From positions 3,038,001 through 3,102,000 of the forward strand of contig NC_016457.1 in assembly GCF_000226115.1 (NCBI RefSeq): a stretch of DNA of 64,000 nt, written 5' to 3'. Below are positions 57,201 to 64,000 of the stretch, piece by piece (positions within the stretch are counted from its first letter, which is position 1; each line of letters opens with the position of its first letter). Under the pieces are notes generated by a model that saw nothing but the letters and a program-made list of their open reading frames with translations, searched no databases and was not told where the DNA came from. Position numbers and translations under genes: made by a program. This stretch comes from Thermothielavioides terrestris NRRL 8126. Its lineage: Eukaryota > Ascomycota > Sordariomycetes > Sordariales > Chaetomiaceae.

Positions 57201-59210
57201 AGCCAGTTTTTTAGCCTCTCTGAATATATAGAAGAGGAACTGTATAGCCTTCTAACCGTTCAAAGTAGCAAGTGTAAAATCGTAGTTGGTTTTACTTCTA
57301 CTAAAGATTATAATAACGGAGATGCTAAAACTCTAGAAAGTAGCGACGACCTAGTCCTAGGCTCCAACGAAGGCTATATTATAGGGGAATTGGTTAGTTA
57401 TATCAAGGAATTACAGTATAAACTAAACGATAAGCTTATAGAGGTCGGATCTAATATAATAAGGCTTAAGCTAATAGCGAAGAATAATAGATATAATAAT
57501 CGAACTTTGGGTATACTCGTTCATCTTATATAAGCCGCGATATATCTTAGGGTTCTATAGCCCCGACTAGCTAGGAGGGAATATGAAATTCTGATATACC
57601 GTAGCGAGTTCATTCCTCGCTAGCTCAAATAGTAGACCGTCCAGTATAAAAAGGGTATTGAGCATAACGTAGGCAATGCCTACAAACTTAGAATACACTA
57701 CGTCAATTGGACACGACTATAGGATATCGAGGTATAGAAATAGCTATGTGATGTTGGTAATAAGTTCGCTATAAACAATCCCGAGTTTTCTCTCTATATC
57801 TTCCCTTACCTTCTTAGTAGGCCAAGACTAGACAAAAGCGATATTGTCTAGGTGCTATATATAGTATCGCCCATTGCTAATGATATTATAGTCAAGGTTT
57901 GCCTATTGGTCGAGAGGGATATTGCAACTACGATAACGACGGAGCGCCTAATGACCTTTGGACCTAGTGAGTTTAGATTAGGACGGTATATCGCCAATGA
58001 TATAAACGATAAAACTATAGACGAAGAGATCGCGATCGTTAATCCTAAGCTAGCGTCCAATGTCCAAGCTCCTTATATAAAATAGGGACTTAATAATGTC
58101 CGAGAGGTCTATACCGTATAAGCCTAGGGTAAGTAGGAAAATCCCTTTACTCCTACCCCTTAGCTACTCTTTAAGGAAAAGCCTTGTTAGGTAAAACCCT
58201 ATTGTTGCTCGGTATATATTGTTATAGAGACCGAATATATCGTAGAAGAGAGCCTATAGCAACGAAACCCTATCCTCCCCTATAAACTTAGCGATAATGG
58301 CGTCGTGGCCTTACTCACCGATTTCCAACTCGGCCTAGTGTAGGGAGGTCAAGTGTACCGGTCGTACGTTGCTAGTATTACTATTATAGATATACCGGAT
58401 GACGAACTAGCCTGTTGTAGCTTGGTGGTCGACGTCGGTCGAGCTGAACTTATAGTCGAGGACTACCCTAGGGAGATGCTAGATAACGTAGGTTAAGTAT
58501 AGTGAAAAATCGTTATTAAGTTCTATCACTAGCTCGGTTAAACTAGGGTTGATATCGGCCAACACTATAGCGGCTATAGCCGCCTACTAGCTTAGCAGAA
58601 GCTCTGACCGTCTAAACACCCACTAGATTTTCACAATAGCATTTTACAAATGTACTATCCTTATATCGATACTATAGTAGCAGACCCTCCCTATATATAG
58701 ATTCTTATATTAGCCTAATCTATATAGCTACGCTAGCTTAGTGGCCCTATACCTCCAGTATACGAAGTCGGACAGGAGGATTAGTCCATCGTCGATATAC
58801 TTAAAGAATTTCCTACTTATTGATCGAACACTTTCGCCCTACTACCTTGCTTGCCACAGCTCAAGGATAAGGCTATCAACAACTTATACAAACCCCCAGT
58901 AGATCTTGTCTAAGAGAGCAGTGGAACTGAGAAGGTTGATAGCTAAGCTCTCTATATCAAATATAAGAACTGTAGTATCTATAGAGGCTTTCGATAGTAT
59001 TTACGCTTGGTCTAGCTTAATAGTCGAGCATTGTAGTATCGACAACGGAAGGACATCCCTCAGTTGTCGAAGCAACGTGTCTTTCTAACGAGGAATACGT
59101 TGGAACTCCTCTACCAACATTGTAAGTTGAAGAACCTTACAAAGGTATGAATAAGCTGTCTACGAGATGTTGTGCTTCTTCTCCTACAGTGTAAGGGCGA
59201 AGGCGAATAG
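57201..59210 (+). pseudogene. RIP-decayed ORF of about 660 codons, unknown family
   Basis: A single plus-strand frame holds from SQFFSLSEYIEEELYSLLTV at 57201 to LELLYQHCKLKNL before 59180. I checked the phase at 57201, 57852, 58281 and 58908, and it is the same. All in-frame stops that I read are TAG or TAA, at positions where Gln or Trp would fit; I noticed no TGA. Segments include GYIIGELVSYIKELQYKLND, RLGRYIANDINDKTIDEEIA, NGVVALLTDFQLGLV, DIPDDELACCSLVVDVGRAE and DILKEFPTY. I cannot name the protein. It converges with the minus-strand relic at 59184. Confidence 0.6.
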
Positions 59211-59930
59211 CGATATATTAAAAGGTTTAGGGTTGTGATATATAGGCTCGGAGGAGTCTAGTATAGTGTCTAGCGTAGTGTCTAGTATAGTGTTGGCGGG
59301 GGTGGGTCCAACGCTTGGGCTAACCTCGTCCCCTAGGTCATTAAATCCAACATTATCTTGAGCTACTGGTATATTGGGTGTGAAAAGGCTATCGAGAAGA
59401 GCGGACAAGGGTAGAGCTTCTTTATACTCTGTGGTCTAGGGCTCGGCCTGTTTCGCTACTACGACCTCCTCCTAGATATTTTTTATAGTCGTCAGAGTGT
59501 CGGTTTCCTCTGCCTTCTCGTCTAATGCCAATGGTAGATCTAGGAGGTCGTCTAGTTCTTAGTCGAACGGCATATCTGGTAGAGACTCGATTCTATCGTT
59601 GAACTCTATACTAAATAGCTATTCCTCGATAGGGGCACGACGTTGGCCTAGTCCCGTATAGCCAAGACTATCTAGTATAGTATAGCCATTAGAATTCTAT
59701 ATTTGTAGAGCAGGCCTTTTCGTAGTAGCTTCGGCATCCTTACAGCGCTTCTACTCGGTATTGAAATCGGTTGAGCCATCAAATGTATGTTTTAGGATAT
59801 ATAGCTAGCTGGTGCTAGCAGTGTTGTAGAAACGCTATATCTAATAGGAATCGGCCTAGTGCTAAAAATCGAATTGGCGTTATAGTATGGTGGTCAGCTA
59901 GATTGACGTAGTTGGCTGCTAGGATAGTAG
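59184..59930 (-). pseudogene. RIP-decayed minus-strand ORF with acidic, Leu-rich region
   Basis: The open part 59184-59408 (SALLDSLFTPNIPVAQDNVG, FNDLGDEVSPSVGPTPANT, DTTLDTILDSSEPIYHNPKP) continues upstream in the same frame through TAG/TAA. There it reads FNDRIESLPDMPFD, ELDDLLDLPLALDEKAEETD, NSNGYTILDSLGYTGLGQRR and LYILKHTFDGSTDFNTE. The acidic/hydrophobic clusters resemble a disordered or activation-type region. Family unknown. Tail-to-tail with the 57201-59210 relic. Confidence 0.5.
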
Positions 59931-59991
59931 GCTAGAAGATAGAGGTTTCCAACGTTATAGCTCTTAGGGACTAGACAGTAGGCGTACTTAA

Positions 59992-60950
59992 CTATGAAAT
60001 ATCGCCAACTATTTATCACACTCGACCCTACGCCACCGCTATCGCTATCAACCCTGCCTAGCTCGCGAAAGGGGTACGCCTTCCCAACCTAGACACTATA
60101 TCTAGGTATCGCCATTGTAGCCTAGCATTTTCTACTAAGGTTGCTCGATCGTTAGATTCCTTTTAGCCTACCACTCTTACACCGATAACTCGACGTCGCT
60201 CTCACCGATCGGCTCAAGCTCCTTAACGGCTTGTCATCTATTAGCGATCATTATTACGAAAGATATACCAAATACAATCCTATTGTTCTTAGTATAGCCC
60301 TGTCCACTATAATAACTAGCGAGACGGTATATAGCGGCTAGAGCGGCGGCTAGCGTGCTAGTCTAGTATCTTTAGCAGTCGTACTAGCTATATAAAACGG
60401 CAGCTAGGCAAATCCTTAGAGCGGCGTCTACGTAGTGTTAGCCAACGACAATACTAGGCACAATAATAAAAATAGCTCTAAGTTATTTGTAGGCAAGGAG
60501 CTCTTAGGGCAAGAGAATCCATTTGACGCGGAGCAGGAAGAGGACGTAGAGCAAAGCCTCTAGGATTTCTTTACTAGGCTAAATATAAATAGCGTTCCTC
60601 TTCCTTACTTAGACTAAGTGCCTAACTTTTTTTTTTTATAGGAACGAATCTATATCTCATCCTAGCAACCTAGGAGTAATAAACACAAATATATATAGGC
60701 TCTAAATAAGGAAACTAAGGATACGATCCGCGTTCAACTTAAGATAGTAGAATATAACTTCTAGATCTTCTACCTCTTGACTCTAACTAACGAGACTCGG
60801 TACAAAATTATTAATTTCTATATAAGCGACCTCGACTATAAATAGGGCTAGTTTATCTAGGATTATATAGTGTCGAGGGTTAGGGGCAACGTATCGAACT
60901 AGCAACTCTAGACTATTAATAATCTGATTATAAGTTGTAAAATCTCTAAT
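59992..60950 (+). pseudogene. RIP-decayed plus-strand ORF, unknown family
   Basis: One frame reads MKYRQLFITLDPTPPLSL, DVALTDRLKLLNGLSSISDH, YYERYTKYNPIVLSIAL, VYVVLANDNTRHNNKNSS, KLFVGKELLGQENPFDAEQE, EDVEQSL, DTIRVQLKIVEYNF, LTLTNETRYKIINFYISDLD and DYIVSRVRGNVSN, with TAG/TAA at intervals. A poly-T run at 60629-60640 sits inside it. Function unknown. Confidence 0.45.
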
Positions 60951-61089
60951 GTACTATTTAGTACCTATCGTCACTAACTCCTATCGTCACTAAATCTAGG
61001 CGTTGAACCGGAGGATGGTCAACGAGAGTCTAGTGTACAAGAGTTGTAGTAACCTAAAGGTTATTTGCTCCGAGCTTAAACGTTAGTTT

Positions 61090-62220
61090 AGTCCACAGTT
61101 ATTTATCGAGGTCTTCGATTTTGCTAATAATTACCTCGATATTACGAAGAGCAAAAAGGATATATAGAACTAGTATAAACATAAGTCGAATTCCCTACTA
61201 TAAAAATCCTAATAGTATCTAATGGTAGTATATCTAGTCCTGTTTATTAAGCTTAGGTGCTACGCTAAGTTATATATCAACTATCTCGATGACCTAGACT
61301 CGAAGAGACAATCTAATATTGACCGCTACTTGCTTATCAACTACTTTAAGACGATCTATAGCTTTGATAGATATAGCCGTTACTGTCCTTATCCCCATAG
61401 TATTATAAAGTTCTTCAAGGCTCGTATATCCAAGAGGTCGAGAGTAGAGAAGCGTTAGTTCATCTATATAGACGACCTAAATATCGATATATATAAATTA
61501 AACTTCCTCCCTATTAGAACGCTCCCTAGGGAAGGCGAGTGATACTAGATCGTAGGGAGGGCGAGTAATGCTAGAGTCGTTGCTGCTCACGACGTAAATT
61601 TTACTAGTATTGCCCCGTTGTATACTACGAATTCTAGCTAGGGCAATTCTAGGTTGTCTAGTTAGGATAGCAAAGCGATAGACAAGTATAGATATTATAA
61701 TATAAGAATGGTCAATCAACCTTTTTATATTACTCTATAGGACTAATATATCTCTAGAGATATAGTAGGATTTAACTATAAAATTTCGTTCGCTCTAATA
61801 CTAATGTGCCTATAGGGAAGGGGCTAGAACGGAGGATATAGTGTAAATAGGGCCCTATATACTTAGTAGAGTCTGAGTATTGATTGTAGGGCAGGCGATG
61901 TAGATAGATAGAACTAAGTGCTAGAGTGATCTCATTTTATATTCGAGCTTTACCTCTGCCTAGGTACCTAGTATAGTTGACTATATAAAGAAGATCTCTT
62001 AACGACGACTACTAGCCGTTATTTCTATAATAGGGTGAACTGCTATAGGCCGTCTAAGACGCTGGCCTAAGCTATTAAGGGCAAGTAGGCTATAGTAGTC
62101 GATGAATATGTCGCCGGTGATCCTTTCCTTATCAACATTGAACTCTCGATCCTCAATGGTATTAGACCTTCCTATCCTCTAATCTACAGAGTATTACTGA
62201 CTAGATCTACTTGCTTCCTA
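61090..62220 (+). pseudogene. RIP-decayed plus-strand ORF, possibly Gag-like
   Basis: Frame verified at 61222 and 62131. It reads FIEVFDFANNYLDITKSKKD, YKHKSNSLL, YLMVVYLVLFIKLRCYAKLY, INYLDDLDSKRQSNIDRYLL, INYFKTIYSF, then YIDDLNIDIYKLNFLPIRTL, YRYYNIRMVNQPFYITL and AIVVDEYVAGDPFLINIELS. The first part has the helical, Lys-rich feel of a retroelement Gag, but RIP conversion makes composition unreliable, and no zinc knuckle, protease or reverse transcriptase was found. I leave the family open. Confidence 0.4.
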
Positions 62221-62301
62221 ACTTATTACACTTAGCTTACCTAATTAACTTTTTATTTTCTAGTAAATACCTCTAAAGTTTTCTTTCTAGGTTCCTACCA
62301 A

Positions 62302-62393
62302 CCTCTCCTCCTTCTACTACTACGAACCTCTCCTCTTTCTACTACTACGATCTTCTCCTCCTTCTACTACTATGAACCTCTCCTCCTCCTAAC
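62302..62393. repeat. 25-bp tandem repeat, about 3.7 units
   Basis: Unit cctctcctccttctactact followed by acgaa, with point variants. Pyrimidine-rich on the plus strand. Confidence 0.75.
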
Positions 62394-62613
62394 TAATTCT
62401 TTTTCGCTATCGTAAAGCTTCGCTAACCTAACATTTCATTCCTCGTCTAGTCTGTTTCCAACAAGATTAGTAACAACAAAATCGCTATAGTTGTTTTTAT
62501 ATTCTTATTCTTTTCCAGATTCTAGGTAAAATTATAGGCAACTTACTAATGATTAGGATATAAAGTTAATAGTAGATAGTACTTAAAGAGGTATAATAGT
62601 AGGAGGGAAAGCA

Positions 62614-63340
62614 TTGGCTATAAAAACTAGTAAAAAACTAGCTAAGGAAGTCGAAAGCGACCCCGCTAAGGAATATACTAATAGAGAGAACTTGTTTAGT
62701 CGATTATTTAGCAAGTCTATACTCAGATGGTATAGAGCTATAAAAAAACTGCCTAATAACGTACTTAGCCTAACTCTAAGGAGCCCCGACAGCGGGCTTA
62801 CCTTGTATAATATCTACAGTTTTATACTCTCGCTCCTAGACTACGACGAAGCCAATATCGGCAACAACGCTATTAGTAGGGCCTAGAAGGCCTAGAAAGA
62901 GGCGTATCCAAATATTGTAGAAATAGCCCTACGATTCCTATCTAAGATATAGACCAAGGACGGCCAAAGGATCGAGCTCAATAAGTATAAGCCGTTGATC
63001 AAAGCGAGGTTACGACTAGTGATTAAACTACTTATAGACGAGATTATAACTAGCGCTAGAATAAGTATAGCAAAGAAGAGTAAGTCGCCCTATACTACCA
63101 CGTTTTTTTTATAGTAGGCTGATCCTATACTAGAGAAAATGCTCGCTAAGGAAGTCGTCGTTATAAGCGACAAAAGCGACGACGAGCAACTAGCTAAGCT
63201 AGCCCCAAAGAAATAGAAGGGCGCTAGCAACTAGAGTATAAAAAAGCAGCTACCTAAGAAGAGTAAGACGCCTCGTACCACTATACTTTTTTTACAATAG
63301 GCTGATCTAAGTGCTAGAGAATATATTCACGATAAAGAAG
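62614..63340 (+). pseudogene. RIP-decayed plus-strand ORF with Lys-rich repeated tail
   Basis: Open from TTG at 62614 (AIKTSKKLAKEVESDPAKEY) to TAG at 62884, then continuing in frame through TAGs. Reads TNRENLFSRLFSKSILRWYR, AIKKLPNNVLSLTLRSPDSG, YSFILSLLDYDEANIGNNA, KEAYPNIVEIALRFLSKI, TKDGQRIELNKYKPLIKARL, RLVIKLLIDEIITSARIS, then KKSKSPYTTTFFL and a copy KKSKTPRTTILFL. The second half is built on the 183-bp duplication at 63073-63438. It looks like a nuclear or DNA-binding type protein tail (Lys/Asp rich), but I do not recognise it. Confidence 0.5.
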
Positions 63341-63438
63341 GGAGACGTCGATAACGAGAATGACGCTAAGCAACTGGCCCTGCCGGTCTTGAAAAAACGG
63401 AAGGGGCCTAGCAACCAGAGTGTGAAAAACCAGCTAGC
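63073..63438. repeat. Tandem duplication, 183-bp period, two copies
   Basis: Copies 63073-63255 and 63256-63438 both begin aagaagagtaag and share caat/tag-ggctgat, a gcgac or gacg stretch, aagg-ggc-ctagcaac and agtgtgaaaaa-cagcta. They differ by RIP-type and other changes, so the duplication predates the mutation phase or both copies were mutated independently. Confidence 0.7.
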
Positions 63439-63460
63439 CAATAAGCGCTAAAGGAACTAG

Positions 63461-63784
63461 CTTCCCGCCCCTACCAACCGCAACGTACAACCTAAACCAG
63501 GCATAGCCCCTACCAACACCGAGCTAGGTATAGCTCTCTATACTCCGGGTCCAGCTATAGCTTTCAATACTCGCGAACTAGCCATAGCTCCCTACAATCC
63601 AGAGCTAGCCAACGCTTCATACTACCCCAAGCCTCCGCCTCCCTACACCCCCAGGATGGCCATAGGTCCCTACTACCACGAGCCGGCCATAGCCCCTTAC
63701 GCCCCTGAGCTAGCTATAGCCCCTTACGCCCCTGAGCCGGCTATAGCCCCCAACAACGCTAGGCAAGACAATAGCGATATATAG
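63461..63784 (+). other. Open relic frame encoding a degenerate 9-residue repeat
   Basis: 108 codons without a stop, bounded by TAG on both sides and with no start codon at the front. It encodes about ten degenerate copies of E-[PL]-A-I-A-P-Y-x-P; the last copies (63682-63735) are nearly identical 27-bp units. Preceded by the Lys-rich duplicated relic, so it may be its C-terminal repeat domain after a frameshift. Proline-rich repeat proteins of this form are usually extracellular or disordered; no function is assigned. Confidence 0.55.
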
Positions 63785-64000
63785 CCAAAGGGAACAATGA
63801 TCTAGGCCGACTCTATCTACGGTAGTATTCCTATTGACCCTACCTTGGTTCAAAATAGGGTTGGACAGCTAGTCAACTACGAAAACGCAATTGAAGTTGG
63901 TATAGCTAGCAGCAACAATGGCGAGAATGGAGAGGCTATAGACTATAGAGATGCCAGAGCTATCACTGACGATAGAGCGGCTAAGCATATACCAGAGACA

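Larger units (their letters stand above)
53410..64000. repeat. RIP-mutated (TA-rich) block with decayed mobile or accessory sequence
   Basis: From about 53,410 the texture changes abruptly: TA, TAG and CTA words dominate while CpA/TpG become scarce, yet CpG, CpC and CpT remain. That is the mark of CpA-to-TpA mutation by RIP, which acts on repeated DNA in ascomycetes. No intact gene is present. Reading through TAG and TAA (converted Gln or Trp codons) shows several frame-coherent relics, listed separately, plus tandem repeats. The block runs off the right edge, so its full size is unknown. Stretches not listed separately (53410-53995, 54089-55023, 55581-56009) hold degenerate sequence with no feature I can name. 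Confidence 0.8.

Noticed and set aside
53410..64000. Reassigned TAG/TAA codons (alternative genetic code) to explain the read-through frames
   Set aside because: Nuclear genes in the same window end normally at TAG/TAA, and converted Trp positions as well as Gln are affected; RIP explains both.

Overview
This is nuclear DNA of a filamentous ascomycete, most probably a sordariomycete. The genes carry many short introns (about 55-110 nt) with GT-AG ends and CTAAC/CTGAC-like branch sites. Their products are fungal: a Zn2Cys6 regulator, MFS and ABCC transporters, DUF3292, a fungal ceramide glucosyltransferase, SEN2, SGT1 and TRS31. Bases 1 to about 53,400 are GC-rich and gene-bearing. The last 10.6 kb is TA-rich and riddled with in-frame TAG/TAA codons, as expected of repeat-induced point mutation (RIP).

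Layout. The left edge holds the 3' end of SEC61 (Sec61 alpha). Next come a DUF3292 membrane protein (-), a 1,760-residue ABCC transporter (+), a doubtful serine/threonine/proline-rich single-pass protein (+), and a small membrane protein (+) downstream of a 54-nt poly(A) tract. Three minus-strand genes follow and could form a small catabolic group: an MFS sugar transporter, a Zn2Cys6 regulator and an NmrA-like reductase. A gene-poor stretch (22.2-29 kb) contains only a small tail-anchored-type protein. From 29 to 34.8 kb lie housekeeping genes: a small uncharacterised gene, TRS31 and SGT1 (divergent), and ceramide glucosyltransferase.

From 36.5 to 53 kb the genes are a small single-exon protein, a TauD/TfdA-like dioxygenase with one in-frame TAG, a Zn2Cys6-like regulator with an unresolved 5' end that also has an in-frame TAG, a frameshifted gene relic beside an 89-nt poly(T) tract, SEN2 with an overlapping upstream ORF, and a second ABCC transporter whose first exon appears frameshifted. 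This part looks like a transition from housekeeping to accessory DNA.

From about 53.4 kb to the end there is no intact gene. Reading through TAG/TAA nevertheless reveals long, frame-coherent relics on both strands, at least one convergent pair, several tandem repeats and a 9-residue protein repeat. I read this as a RIP-killed, multi-ORF mobile or accessory element, or nested elements, whose family I could not identify. All gene models were made by hand from ORFs, splice signals and remembered family features; no searches were run.
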